A DNA stretch of 64,000 nucleotides from Paracoccaceae bacterium (lineage in GTDB: Bacteria > Pseudomonadota > Alphaproteobacteria > Rhodobacterales > Rhodobacteraceae), in contig JAQWQJ010000077.1 in assembly GCA_029244725.1 (NCBI GenBank), forward strand, positions 1-64,000. Direction: 5' to 3'. How positions within the stretch are numbered: the first letter of the stretch is position 1; every line of letters starts with the position of its first letter. The position numbers were made by a program, and so were the translations under genes. Shown here piece by piece: positions 19,292-28,473 of this stretch. The notes under the pieces are model-generated. The model made no database searches, was not told where the DNA came from, and was given only the letters and a program-made list of their open reading frames with translations.

Positions 19292-19320
19292 TCTATAGGC
19301 AGGGATCAGAGCTATGTCAA
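19292..19320 (-). promoter_or_regulatory. Sigma-70 type promoter for rpmH
   Basis: Reading the minus strand, TTGACA (19315-19320) and TATAGA (19292-19297) are separated by exactly 17 bases. The -35 is a perfect consensus and the -10 is near consensus. The predicted start is near 19285, about 60 bases before the rpmH ATG. The remaining part of 19225-19499 shows no DnaA boxes or other recognisable element. Confidence 0.7.
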
Positions 19321-19499
19321 ACCGCGAACAGGGCTTTTGCAATAATTTCCGTCCGATTTCCGAGCTTTATTTCAGAATGGCTTTATACGAGTGTGTATTG
19401 TGCTTCAATCTGTCACCACACATCACTGCAGCGTGAGGTATCTGTTCATTGTCACCAGATAAGCACATGTTCTAACTAACAAAGAACAAGGAATACGGT

Positions 19500-20213
19500 G
19501 TGAGTGCAAAGACTCAACATACTAAACGCATGCTTCCGATTTTGGTGATCCTAGCGGTTGCTATCCTCGGATTGGTGTTTTTGCGCGACCATCTTAGCTT
19601 TGAAGCCCTTGCCGCTAACCGCGAGGTCCTCGAATCATATCGTGATAACAATTACCTTATAACGGCGGTTGGCTTCATCGCCGCGTACGTGGTTATCGTC
19701 GCGTTTTCGCTTCCCGGTGCTACGATAGCAACTCTGACCGGCGGGTTTTTGTTTGGCCTTTATCCGGGTGTGTTCTTCAACATCATTGGGGCGACAATCG
19801 GGGCAACAGGGATATTTCTTGCGGCCAAGGCGGGTCTGGGGGATCGGATGGCAGCCCGCATGGATGCCTCAACTGGGCGGTTGAACAAGCTGAAGCAGGA
19901 ATTAGACGGCGCACAATGGTCTATTTTGTTTGTGATGCGATTGGTGCCTGCAGTACCGTTTTTTGTCGCGAACCTATTGCCAGCGCTCGTCGGCGTGCCT
20001 TTGTACCGATTTGTTGTGTCGACCTTTTTCGGCATCATCCCGGGTGCGATTGTGCTGACGTCGGTCGGCGCTGGGCTTGGATCGGTTTTTGCAAGTGGCG
20101 AGACGCCTGACTTGGGCATCATATTTGAGCCGAGAATTCTGTTTCCCATCCTAGGTCTGGCCGCGCTTTCGCTGTTACCCATTGTTATTCGCCGTTTTAG
20201 GAAGGATCGATGA
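19500..20213 (+). CDS. TVP38/TMEM64 family membrane protein (VTT domain)
   Basis: A 237-residue integral membrane protein with about five to six helices. The VTT/SNARE-associated domain is visible in FSLPGATIATLTGGFLFG and FVMRLVPAVPFFVANLLPAL. The GTG start has AAGGA 6 bases upstream. The stop overlaps the next gene by 4 bases (ATGA), linking it to the disulfide oxidoreductase. Members of this family are implicated in lipid scrambling or membrane homeostasis; no substrate is known. Confidence 0.88.
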   Translation: MSAKTQHTKRMLPILVILAVAILGLVFLRDHLSFEALAANREVLESYRDNNYLITAVGFIAAYVVIVAFSLPGATIATLTGGFLFGLYPGVFFNIIGATIGATGIFLAAKAGLGDRMAARMDASTGRLNKLKQELDGAQWSILFVMRLVPAVPFFVANLLPALVGVPLYRFVVSTFFGIIPGAIVLTSVGAGLGSVFASGETPDLGIIFEPRILFPILGLAALSLLPIVIRRFRKDR

Positions 20214-21595
20214 TGCAACGGATTAAGACTGATCTGTTGATCATTGGCGCAGGCTCAGGCGGTCTGTCGGTCGCTGCTGGGGCGGCCCAAATGGGCGCCA
20301 ATGTGGTCCTGCTAGAGGGCGGCGAAATGGGCGGGGACTGTCTAAACTATGGCTGCGTACCGTCGAAGGCGCTGTTGGCAAAGGCAAAAGAGGCCCACCT
20401 TGGCTTGCCGGTCGGATACGGCGATGCGATGCAACATGTGCAAAACGTTATTGCTGAGATTGCTCCGATGGACAGCCAAGACCGGTTTGAGGGGTTCGGC
20501 GTCAATGTTATTCGCGAATTCGGTCGTTTTGTTTCCCGCAATGAAGTTGAGGCAGGCGACATACGGATCAAAGCGCGTCGCATTGTAATTGCGACGGGGT
20601 CATCCCCAATGGTGCCGCCTATCCCGGGTTTGGATAGCGTTGAGTTCCTAACGAACGAGACCATCTTCGCGCTGACTGATAAACCTGACCACTTGCTGAT
20701 TGTTGGGGCCGGTCCAATCGGTATGGAAATGGCGCAGGCACATATTCGGCTCGGTTCTAAAGTGACGGTCGTTGATATGGGAAGGGCGTTGCATCACGAC
20801 GACCCTGAGCTCGCCACTGTGGTAGTCGAGCGTCTGAAATCTGAGGGCGTTGTCATAATTGAGAAAACCGGAATCGCCTCTGTCTCTGGGACCGCAGGTG
20901 ACATCGTTTTGACCTTGAGTGATGGGAGCGTGGTAACTGGCACCCATCTTCTTATCGCTGCCGGCCGTTCACCGAACGTGGCTAAGTTGAACCTTGATTC
21001 TGCAGGGGTCGTTCTTGATGGGCCTTTTATCAAAACAGATGACAGGCTGAAAACGTCAAATAAGAAGGTCTACGCCATTGGCGATGTGAATGGGCGGATA
21101 CAATTTACCCATGCCGCCGGATATCAGGCGGGTATCGTCGCACGATCCGCATTGTTTGGAATGCGGGCCAAGTCAAACCACTCTCACGTCCCGCACGCCA
21201 CCTATACCCAGCCAGAGCTGGCGCAGATTGGCCTGAAAGAGGCCGAGGCGCGTGAAGCCTATGGTGATGCACTTGAGGTCGTTAGATTCGACCTTGCCCA
21301 TAATGATCGCGCAGTTGCCGAAGGTATAAACGAAGGGTTGATAAAGGTGATGGTGGTCAAAAAACGCCCCGTTGGCGTTTCGATTGTTGGTCAGCATGCA
21401 GGTGAACTGATCTCGCTTTGGTCACTGGCAATGGTGAATAAACTAACAATGGCGCAGATATCGGCCATGGTCGCGCCTTATCCGACCTACGCCGAAATCA
21501 ACAAACGCGCATCAGGGGCCTATTTTATTCCGCGGCTCTTTGATAACCCTTCGATAAAGAGAGTGGTCCGACTGGTGCAGCGCCTGCTGCCCTAA
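20210..21595 (+). CDS. FAD-dependent pyridine nucleotide-disulfide oxidoreductase (mercuric reductase/lipoamide dehydrogenase-like)
   Basis: A 461-residue flavoprotein. FAD motif GAGSGGLSV, redox disulfide CLNYGCVPSK, NAD(P)H motif GAGPIGMEMAQ, second FAD motif YAIGDVNG, and the C-terminal dimerisation region with the catalytic His-Glu surroundings (APYPTYAEI). It lacks the C-terminal Cys pair and the N-terminal metal domain of true mercuric reductase, so mercury reduction is not supported. It is translationally coupled to the TVP38 gene, a pairing often seen in proteobacteria. The electron acceptor is unknown. Confidence 0.88.
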   Translation: MMQRIKTDLLIIGAGSGGLSVAAGAAQMGANVVLLEGGEMGGDCLNYGCVPSKALLAKAKEAHLGLPVGYGDAMQHVQNVIAEIAPMDSQDRFEGFGVNVIREFGRFVSRNEVEAGDIRIKARRIVIATGSSPMVPPIPGLDSVEFLTNETIFALTDKPDHLLIVGAGPIGMEMAQAHIRLGSKVTVVDMGRALHHDDPELATVVVERLKSEGVVIIEKTGIASVSGTAGDIVLTLSDGSVVTGTHLLIAAGRSPNVAKLNLDSAGVVLDGPFIKTDDRLKTSNKKVYAIGDVNGRIQFTHAAGYQAGIVARSALFGMRAKSNHSHVPHATYTQPELAQIGLKEAEAREAYGDALEVVRFDLAHNDRAVAEGINEGLIKVMVVKKRPVGVSIVGQHAGELISLWSLAMVNKLTMAQISAMVAPYPTYAEINKRASGAYFIPRLFDNPSIKRVVRLVQRLLP

Positions 21596-21610
21596 GACCT
21601 CGGAGGGACG

Positions 21611-23002
21611 ATGTTCAATTCGCTGTCGGGACGTGTGCTGGTCTTAACCGTCATCTTCGTGATGATGGCAGAAGTCCTGATATTCGTACCGTCGGTCGCC
21701 AGCTTTAGAGAGGACTTTTTTCGCAGTCACTTGGAACGCGCCCAGATCGCTTCATTGACGTTGCTGGCAAACGATATGATCGATCCAGCGCTTGAGACTG
21801 AGCTACTGACAAACGCGGGCGTCTATAACGTGGTTCTCCATAGGGACGAAGCGCGCCAACTGGTCCTGTCATCACCTATTCCTGCGATGATCGAAAACAC
21901 GTTCGACCTTCGCGAAGCTTCTGCTGTTACTCTAATCATCGACGCGCTATCGCGAATTGCAACGCCAGAATCCGAGGTTGTTCGTGTGATTGGCATGCCA
22001 GTCCGTGAAGGTGGCTTAGCGATAGAAGTAACGATGTCCACGGCTCCTCTAAGGACAGCATTGATCGCGTATGGTCTGAACATTCTTGCTCTGTCACTGG
22101 TAATTTCCGTAATCACGGCTGGGCTATTATTCTTGGCCATGCGGCGTTTGCTTTTGACACCGATCCAAAAGCTGGTTGGGAATATGCAGTCCTATGCGGC
22201 TGCACCTGAAGATGCGCGGCGGATCATCTCGCCCACCACGTCTGCGCGGGAATTGCGCTTGGCCGAGGAAGCTTTGCACGAGCTTCAGACTGATCTCACC
22301 CAGTCGCTCAAACAACGCGAAAGGCTTGCCCAGCTTGGCGAGGCCGTAGCGAAAATTAGCCACGACCTACGCAATATTCTTACCTCCGCACAATTGTTCA
22401 CAGACCGTATTGAAAGCTCTGAAGATCCGACTGTGCGCCGCTTGGCGCCGAAACTTGAGAACTCAATCCGAAGGGCAGTAACCTTGTGCGAAAATACGCT
22501 ATCATTCGGAAAGGCGCAGGAGCCAGCCCCGAAGATCAGTCAGTTTTCGCTGGCCGAATTGGTGGACGATGTGTTTGAGGGCGAACGACTGGCGAACGAA
22601 AACTACGATCTGTCTTATGCGGGCGACGTGCCCGAGGGCATGATGTTGAGCGCCGACAACGAACAGATGTTTCGAGTGATAGGCAATCTTGTGCGCAACG
22701 CGCGTCAGGCCATTGTCACGTCTGGTCAGCCCGGTGAAATCGATGTCGTGGCTAGGGATGTTGAAAACGGTTGGTCCATCCGAGTGTCTGACAACGGACC
22801 CGGATTGCCCCCCAAAGCGCAAGAGCATTTGTTCCAACCGTTTCAAGGCAATGTGCGTAAAGGTGGGGCCGGGTTAGGGTTGGCAATCGCTCAGGAATTG
22901 GTGCGAGGACACGGCGGGCAATTGACGCTGGCAGAGACTGGCCCCGAGGGGACATGCTTTGAAATTGAGCTTCCCAAAGCCGATACCAATTTTTCAAAAT
23001 AA
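21611..23002 (+). CDS. Sensor histidine kinase without an adjacent response regulator
   Basis: A 463-residue membrane kinase. TM1 lies near 7-27 and TM2 near 158-180, flanking a periplasmic sensor of about 130 residues. The phosphoacceptor region is AKISHDLRNILTSAQLF, and the ATPase domain has the N box GNLVRNARQAI and G boxes DNGPGLP and GAGLGLAIA. GGAGGG precedes the ATG. It follows the oxidoreductase by 15 bases and is probably in the same operon. The partner regulator is not in this neighbourhood. Confidence 0.9.
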   Translation: MFNSLSGRVLVLTVIFVMMAEVLIFVPSVASFREDFFRSHLERAQIASLTLLANDMIDPALETELLTNAGVYNVVLHRDEARQLVLSSPIPAMIENTFDLREASAVTLIIDALSRIATPESEVVRVIGMPVREGGLAIEVTMSTAPLRTALIAYGLNILALSLVISVITAGLLFLAMRRLLLTPIQKLVGNMQSYAAAPEDARRIISPTTSARELRLAEEALHELQTDLTQSLKQRERLAQLGEAVAKISHDLRNILTSAQLFTDRIESSEDPTVRRLAPKLENSIRRAVTLCENTLSFGKAQEPAPKISQFSLAELVDDVFEGERLANENYDLSYAGDVPEGMMLSADNEQMFRVIGNLVRNARQAIVTSGQPGEIDVVARDVENGWSIRVSDNGPGLPPKAQEHLFQPFQGNVRKGGAGLGLAIAQELVRGHGGQLTLAETGPEGTCFEIELPKADTNFSK

Positions 23003-23057
23003 TTTGCGACGCCCCCCCTTGCGCCGGATATAGCAAAGGTCTAAATGCTGCCCACAC

Positions 23058-23134
23058 GGACCGATAGCTCAGCTGGATAGAGTACCTGACTACGAATCAG
23101 GGGGTCGGGGGTTCGAATCCTCCTCGGTCCGCCA
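23058..23134 (+). tRNA. tRNA-Arg (anticodon ACG)
   Basis: A 77-base cloverleaf with acceptor stem GGACCGA/TCGGTCC, discriminator G and encoded CCA. D arm TAGCTCAGCTGGATAGAG, anticodon stem CCTGA/TCAGG with loop CTACGAA (anticodon ACG at 23092-23094), T arm with GGTTCGAATCC. The A at position 34 is normally edited to inosine to read CGN codons. Confidence 0.97.
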
Positions 23135-23317
23135 TTTACCTCCCCTCCATCGATTATGATTTTGATATGTAGTTTCAGTATGTTCTTCGTATTCAAATTG
23201 TTACGACCCATAGCTAATGCTTCTCTGCATGCCATATAACAGTGCCGGTGGCTCCAGCTTTTAATTCTAACGCCGTCACCTCTTGTAAGGTCGCCGAACG
23301 CGCTTTAACCAAATGGG

Positions 23318-24058
23318 ATGAAACCTTTCCTGATACTCCAGCTTCGCCCTGAACAAGAAGCTGCCGACAATGAGTTTGAAGCGATCTTGGATAAAGGCGG
23401 CTTTGAGCGGGGTGAGGTCGTTCGGATAAGGCTCGATCAACAAAGCTTGCCGAGCGATCTGCGCCTAAGCGATTATGCAGGCATTATCGTCGGTGGTGGC
23501 CCGGGATGTGTTAGTGATCCCGCCGAAACCAAAGACCCTGTTGAGAAGCGAATAGAAGACGAAATAATGGGCTTGATGCCCGAAGTTTGCGATCGCGATT
23601 TTCCTTTTCTTGGATGTTGTTACGGCATGGGAATTTTGGGGCACCACTTGTCTCCGGGTTTTGTGTCTAAGGAACAGTTCGGAGAGCCAGCAGGTGGCGT
23701 AGATTGCATTCTTACAGATGAAGGCAAATCCGATCCGTTGCTAAAGGGTGTCCCTGACGGGTTTCGCGCCCTTGTGGGTCACAAAGAGGCTGTGCAAGCC
23801 TTGCCTGAAGGGGCAGTGCATTTGGTGAAGTCTGAATCCTCGCCGTTTCAAATGCTGCGCTTTGGGCAGAACGTCTATGCCACGCAATTTCACCCTGAGG
23901 CCGATGCCCAAGGGTTCGAAGTGCGCATCAACATCTACAAGCACAAAGGCTATTTCCCGCCAGAAACCGCGAACGATCTGATTGCGGAAATACGCCGTGA
24001 AGATGTGCATTTCCCCGAAGTGATATTGCAAAACTTCAAGGCAATTTACGCCGATTAA
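23318..24058 (+). CDS. Class I glutamine amidotransferase-like protein
   Basis: A 246-residue stand-alone GATase1 domain. The nucleophile elbow is GCCYGMGILG, and the His-Glu pair is in ATQFHPEAD. Members resemble the GMP synthase glutaminase domain but occur without a synthase domain, releasing ammonia for an unidentified acceptor or cleaving gamma-glutamyl compounds. The start has only a weak Shine-Dalgarno. It lies just after tRNA-Arg(ACG). Confidence 0.85.
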   Translation: MKPFLILQLRPEQEAADNEFEAILDKGGFERGEVVRIRLDQQSLPSDLRLSDYAGIIVGGGPGCVSDPAETKDPVEKRIEDEIMGLMPEVCDRDFPFLGCCYGMGILGHHLSPGFVSKEQFGEPAGGVDCILTDEGKSDPLLKGVPDGFRALVGHKEAVQALPEGAVHLVKSESSPFQMLRFGQNVYATQFHPEADAQGFEVRINIYKHKGYFPPETANDLIAEIRREDVHFPEVILQNFKAIYAD

Positions 24059-24172
24059 TCCAACCATATTTACTGATTATTAACTGATCGGCTGCCCTAA
24101 GTCGCACAGATCGTCTCTGGCGCCTGCTATACGAGTGCTTTAAAGTCGCGTGGATGATCCGGAGGTTGATTG

Positions 24173-24940
24173 ATGGGTGAGTATATTGCGGGGCTAGTGT
24201 TGGCGCTGGCTGACAGTTTCAAGGGAACTGGTGTTCCTGGGTGGGTCGTTTTGGTCCAGATGATTGTGCTGTTCGCAAGTCTGATTGCTGTGTATCTTTC
24301 GCATCGAAAAAAGCTGACCTACATTAACACTTTGATTTACATGGTCCAAAGCGTGAGGGGTCCTCTGACCACCGCAAAACTGGCCGAGCTTAACCCGTTT
24401 CTGTTACGTCCAACTGACGACACACGGACGATGCAACAAAAACGGGCTTGGGCCAATTTTTGTGACGGACTGGAAGAGGTTGATGGCAAGGATGAAGCGC
24501 TAAGTGCGCTAGTTTCACCGTCAGATTGTCTCAACCGTGATTCCATGAGTATCGGGCACGGCATCTGGCGTCAGGTTCCTGGGTTATTTGTAAGCACCGG
24601 CTTGGTACTGACCTTTCTTGGCCTAATCGCGGCCTTGCGTGAAAGCGGGCAGACTATCCTTTTGGCAGGGCAAGACCCTCAGCTTTTACAGTTGTCACTG
24701 TCTGACCTTCTACGGATCGCTTCCGCGAAGTTTATCATGTCTTTGGCCGGTTTGACCGGATCAATCATCCTTGGGTTTTACATGCATATTCTGGACGCGA
24801 AATCGAATGCGACATTGTCCAGACTAAGCAGCATTGTGGATGGCAAAGTGAAACTCTCGTCGCCCGAGCGTACCCTGGCAAATATCCTTAAGGCCATTCG
24901 TGGCGGCGACCGTGAACCGGCCGATTTTTTGAGAAAATAA
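24173..24940 (+). CDS. MotA/TolQ/ExbB-type proton channel protein (ZorA-like, short form)
   Basis: A 255-residue inner-membrane protein. TM1 lies about 22-44, followed by a cytoplasmic segment of about 90 residues. TM2 lies about 137-155 (PGLFVSTGLVLTFLGLIAAL) and TM3 about 185-207 (AKFIMSLAGLTGSIILGFYM). The last two helices show the glycine-rich packing of ExbB/TolQ/MotA channels and most resemble ZorA. The long cytoplasmic tail of ZorA is absent. GGAGG lies 7 bases before the ATG at 24173. The stop shares a base with the next ATG (TAATG), so both proteins should be made together, presumably as a 5:2 ion-driven complex. Function is unknown. Confidence 0.75.
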   Translation: MGEYIAGLVLALADSFKGTGVPGWVVLVQMIVLFASLIAVYLSHRKKLTYINTLIYMVQSVRGPLTTAKLAELNPFLLRPTDDTRTMQQKRAWANFCDGLEEVDGKDEALSALVSPSDCLNRDSMSIGHGIWRQVPGLFVSTGLVLTFLGLIAALRESGQTILLAGQDPQLLQLSLSDLLRIASAKFIMSLAGLTGSIILGFYMHILDAKSNATLSRLSSIVDGKVKLSSPERTLANILKAIRGGDREPADFLRK

Positions 24941-27216
24941 TGTTCCGTCGCAAGCGTCATCAGCAAGAAGAAGAGAGCGAAAGCATTTTCGTTTCGATGA
25001 CCGATTTGACGGTCTCGATCCTTATGATTGTGATCATTCTTCTGGGGTTCTTTGCGTCCCAAATGCGCGATGTTAAAACGCTTGAAGAACTGGAAACTTT
25101 AAAGGCCGTCTTGCAGGAGCGGGACATTGAAATAGCTTCCTTGAAGGACATGTTGTCTCAAGAAGAAGAAGCAACGCGGCGCAAGTTTGAAGATTTGCAT
25201 GCCACTGCCATTGCCGAAATCGAAGTTCTTCAACAGTCCCAGACTGATCTGTCGGGTGATTTGGCAGAGTCACAGGATGCAAAACTGGCGCTTGAACGCG
25301 CTCAGAAGGTGTTGAAATCTGAGTACGACATCCTAGAAAAAACCTATGAGACCTCGGTCGCCGAAGCTGTTGCGCTGCGACACGAGCTTCAGGAATTGTC
25401 AGCCGAAATGGGTGAGGCTGGCACCCTATTGTCCGGTCTTCAGGAAGAACTCTCCAAGCGCCTCGCCGAACTGGCTGAAAGCACCGCAAAAGTGGCCTTG
25501 CTTGAGGATGAGTTAAGCACAGAGCAATCTGCCCGCGAGCTGGTAGAGGGCAAGCTGGCCGAGGCACAATCACAGATTGGCAGCCTGAAGTCAGACGTTA
25601 GCGACTTGACGCTGGGCGTTGAAGCGCTGGATGCAAGGCGTATTGAACTGCTGGGCATTCGCGATGTGATTGAAGCCGAGAAACAACAGCTCGGCAATGA
25701 ATTGTCCGCCAGCAAAGGCGAAACCCGCCGGGCAAATGCGACGGTACGAGAACGGGATCAAGTTATTACGGATCTTCAATCAGACATTATTGGTCTGAAT
25801 GCTGACATAGACGTACTGAAAAGTCAGGCGGCGTCGTTGTTGCAAGATTTGGAGACGGAACAGCACGCAAAAGCCAACGCCCAAGCGGCCCACGAACAAG
25901 CAATGTCTGAAATTGCCGAGCTGCGCGACGAAATATCAAAGGTTGAATTTCAAAAGGCCGTGGTCGCAGCTGAACGTGATGCGCTATCGAACGCCAGGGC
26001 TAAGCTGATGGAAGAACGCAGCGACTTTCTCGCTTTGATTGAAGATTTGGGCGAAAAGTTGGAAGAGGTCGATTTCAACCGCCAAAATCTGATTGTCGCT
26101 CATGGGGAACAGATTGCTGCGCTTGAACAACGGATCAACGAAATAACGCAGGACCATCAGAAAGAGCTGAAAAAGCAGGCTGAGCTCGAGCAAGCTCTGA
26201 CCGATCGTGACGCATTAATTGCGACGCGCGACGAGCGGCTAGAGGTGTTGTCGTCTGAACTTGAGGACAGCCAGAAAAACTTGATGAGTGCAAATTCGCA
26301 GGTTTCAGCACTTGAGAAATTGCAGGGCACTACATCCGGAGAAGTGGCCAACGTCGAGCGCGCGATGGAAGTGTTGCGCTTCGATTTAAAGCAATCCTTT
26401 GAGCAGTCAAAGACTTTGAAAGCCGAAATAGAGACCTTGCAGGCTGATCTAGAAACAGCTGCTGTTGCCTATTCTACCCTTGAGGCCAAGGCGAGTGCCA
26501 ATGACGCTACCGCAGAGCAAGTTCAACAAGAACTTGCTGAAAAGGACGCCGAAATAGCCTCGCTTCTCGAAGAACGCGCGGGTTTGGCTAGAGAGTTGAA
26601 CACGGTTACGGCGACGGCGGAACGATTGCTCGAAGATTTGAAATTAAGCGACGGTATTCGGGCTGAATTGGCCTCTGAGGTGGCAATCTTGCGCGAGGCT
26701 GCAGAAGTTGCGGCCGAACAAAACGCTGATTTGTCGGGCAATTTAGGCGCGGAAATCGCCAAACGCACTGAGGCCGAAGCGGTTTTGGCCTCAACAAACG
26801 CGGATCTTACCCAAGTCAAATCTGCGCTCGACGAAAGCCTTGGGACATTGGCCGATCTCCGTGAGGCGATGGACGTTTTGCAGATTGCAGCGAACGAAGC
26901 TGCGTCTTCTCTTGCAGAACGTGACGAAGAGCTTCGCATGATAACAACCGAGTTGGAATCCGCTCGCGAAATCGCAGCTACAAAAACAAGCCAGTTAGAG
27001 CTTGGTAAATCACAGTTTGAAGAACTGCAGTCCGGCTTTCAAAAGCAGCGCATTATCTTAATGTTGCGGCAGTCGAAGTTCGAGAGAGCCGCCAATGAGA
27101 ATGAGAACTTGAAGGCAAATGTGGCTGAGCTTACCGCACAAATTGATACCCAAAAATTGGAACTGGAAGCCGCTTTGGCAGAGCTTGAGGCGCTTTTAAC
27201 AAAAGAAGACCAATAG
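24940..27216 (+). CDS. MotB/ZorB-like single-helix anchor with very long coiled coil
   Basis: A 758-residue protein. A short basic N-terminus (RRKRH) is followed by one membrane helix, about 18-42 (FVSMTDLTVSILMIVIILLG). Its Asp22 sits where MotB, ExbD and ZorB carry the ion-binding Asp. From residue 45 to the end it is an uninterrupted heptad-type coiled coil rich in Glu, Ala, Leu and Lys. No Pro, Cys or Trp is seen anywhere. There is no OmpA/peptidoglycan-binding domain at the C-terminus. By the positive-inside rule the coiled coil faces the periplasm. It is translationally coupled to the channel gene. It has not been described to my knowledge; motor-stator function is inferred. Confidence 0.7.
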   Translation: MFRRKRHQQEEESESIFVSMTDLTVSILMIVIILLGFFASQMRDVKTLEELETLKAVLQERDIEIASLKDMLSQEEEATRRKFEDLHATAIAEIEVLQQSQTDLSGDLAESQDAKLALERAQKVLKSEYDILEKTYETSVAEAVALRHELQELSAEMGEAGTLLSGLQEELSKRLAELAESTAKVALLEDELSTEQSARELVEGKLAEAQSQIGSLKSDVSDLTLGVEALDARRIELLGIRDVIEAEKQQLGNELSASKGETRRANATVRERDQVITDLQSDIIGLNADIDVLKSQAASLLQDLETEQHAKANAQAAHEQAMSEIAELRDEISKVEFQKAVVAAERDALSNARAKLMEERSDFLALIEDLGEKLEEVDFNRQNLIVAHGEQIAALEQRINEITQDHQKELKKQAELEQALTDRDALIATRDERLEVLSSELEDSQKNLMSANSQVSALEKLQGTTSGEVANVERAMEVLRFDLKQSFEQSKTLKAEIETLQADLETAAVAYSTLEAKASANDATAEQVQQELAEKDAEIASLLEERAGLARELNTVTATAERLLEDLKLSDGIRAELASEVAILREAAEVAAEQNADLSGNLGAEIAKRTEAEAVLASTNADLTQVKSALDESLGTLADLREAMDVLQIAANEAASSLAERDEELRMITTELESAREIAATKTSQLELGKSQFEELQSGFQKQRIILMLRQSKFERAANENENLKANVAELTAQIDTQKLELEAALAELEALLTKEDQ

Positions 27217-27294
27217 AGCTGTCGTTAGTCGCGGAAACTTTTTCTGGACGTTGCTGCAAACCAGCGCAATGCTGGGCGGGTCTCCAAAGCTGCG

Positions 27295-28443
27295 ATGCCT
27301 ATGCCCAATCTTATCCTGACGAATGCCCAGCTTGTTCTGCCAAGTGAAACCCTTTTGGGAACCATTGAGGTTAGGGATGGGGTCATAGTCTCGATCACTT
27401 CGGGTACGACTCACGCGCGCGATGCGATAGACTGTGAGCGTGACTATATCATTCCCGGTTTGATCGAACTTCATACAGACAATCTTGAACGCCATTTGCA
27501 GCCACGCCCCAAAGTGAACTGGCCACACACTGCCGCCATTTTGGCGCATGATGCTGAGCTTGCCAGCGTGGGGATCACAACGGTTTTCGATGCCGTGCGC
27601 CTCGGTTCTTTGGTCGGAGACGCGAAGGTTGCCTACGATCGTTATGCCCGTTCCTTAGTGACGGAACTCTTGGATATTCGCGATCGCGGCGTGTTGAAAT
27701 GCAGCCACTTTCTGCATCTACGCGCCGAGCTCTGTTCTGAATCCCTTTTGAATGAACTTGAAGAATTTGGCCCTGAGGATCGCGTTGGGATTCTGTCGGT
27801 CATGGACCACACACCGGGCCAAAGGCAGTTTAGAGATCGCGAGAAATTCAAAGGCTATCTTCAGGGAAAGTTTGGATTGACGGAGGAACAGTTTGAAAGC
27901 CATGTCTCATATCGAACCGAGCTCAGTGCGCGAATGGGCAAAACCCATGAAGCTGCTGCCGTTGCGGCGGCTCATAGGTTTGGCGCGGTCCTTGCCAGCC
28001 ACGACGACACGACCACTGGTCAGGTAGAGCGATCTGCCGAGCACGGTATCAAATTGGCTGAATTCCCCACAACAATTGAGGCGGCGAAGGCTTGCCGCGC
28101 CCATGGTCTTTCAATTGTAATGGGGGCCCCTAATCTTATCAGGGGCGCGTCCCATAGCGGCAACGTAGCGGCGGTAGAACTTGCAGATTTGGATTTGCTG
28201 GACATCTTGTCGTCAGACTACGTCCCGTCGGCGTTGCTGACGTCAGCCTTTATGTTGGGTGACTTGTGGGGGAATATTCCAAAAGGTATTGCCACCGTGT
28301 CTTCAAACCCTGCTGCAGCAACAGGATTGTCCGATCGTGGACGCTTGGACATTGGAAAACGTGCCGATTTTTTGCGGGTGCAGCTTGTCAAAAACACACC
28401 GGTGCAACGTGGTGTCTGGTGCGGCGGTAGGCAAATTAGCTGA
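27295..28443 (+). CDS. phnM: PhnM-type alpha-D-ribose 1-methylphosphonate 5-triphosphate diphosphatase
   Basis: A 382-residue amidohydrolase with the metal-binding HTDNLERH motif after YIIPGLIEL, the VMDHTPGQRQF segment and the late SSDYVPSALL region of PhnM. In the carbon-phosphorus lyase pathway PhnM releases pyrophosphate from ribose methylphosphonate triphosphate. No other phn gene is within the window, so it may act with a distant cluster or have another triphosphate substrate. The start is either ATG 27295 or ATG 27301. It lies between the coiled-coil gene and tRNA-Arg(TCT). Confidence 0.88.
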   Translation: MPMPNLILTNAQLVLPSETLLGTIEVRDGVIVSITSGTTHARDAIDCERDYIIPGLIELHTDNLERHLQPRPKVNWPHTAAILAHDAELASVGITTVFDAVRLGSLVGDAKVAYDRYARSLVTELLDIRDRGVLKCSHFLHLRAELCSESLLNELEEFGPEDRVGILSVMDHTPGQRQFRDREKFKGYLQGKFGLTEEQFESHVSYRTELSARMGKTHEAAAVAAAHRFGAVLASHDDTTTGQVERSAEHGIKLAEFPTTIEAAKACRAHGLSIVMGAPNLIRGASHSGNVAAVELADLDLLDILSSDYVPSALLTSAFMLGDLWGNIPKGIATVSSNPAAATGLSDRGRLDIGKRADFLRVQLVKNTPVQRGVWCGGRQIS

Positions 28444-28473
28444 CAGGCTGAAACGCTGCCTGGCTAGGATAAT

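Noticed and set aside
19225-19499. Possible replication origin next to rpmH-rnpA
   Set aside because: No DnaA boxes resembling TTATCCACA were found, and dnaA, dnaN or parAB are not in the neighbourhood.
20210-21595. Mercuric reductase (merA)
   Set aside because: The C-terminal Cys pair and other mer genes are missing; only the general disulfide oxidoreductase fold is supported.
24173-27216. Complete Zorya anti-phage system
   Set aside because: Only the channel and anchor resemble ZorA/ZorB; no ZorC, ZorD or ZorE-like helicase or nuclease is adjacent, and the anchor lacks the OmpA-like domain.
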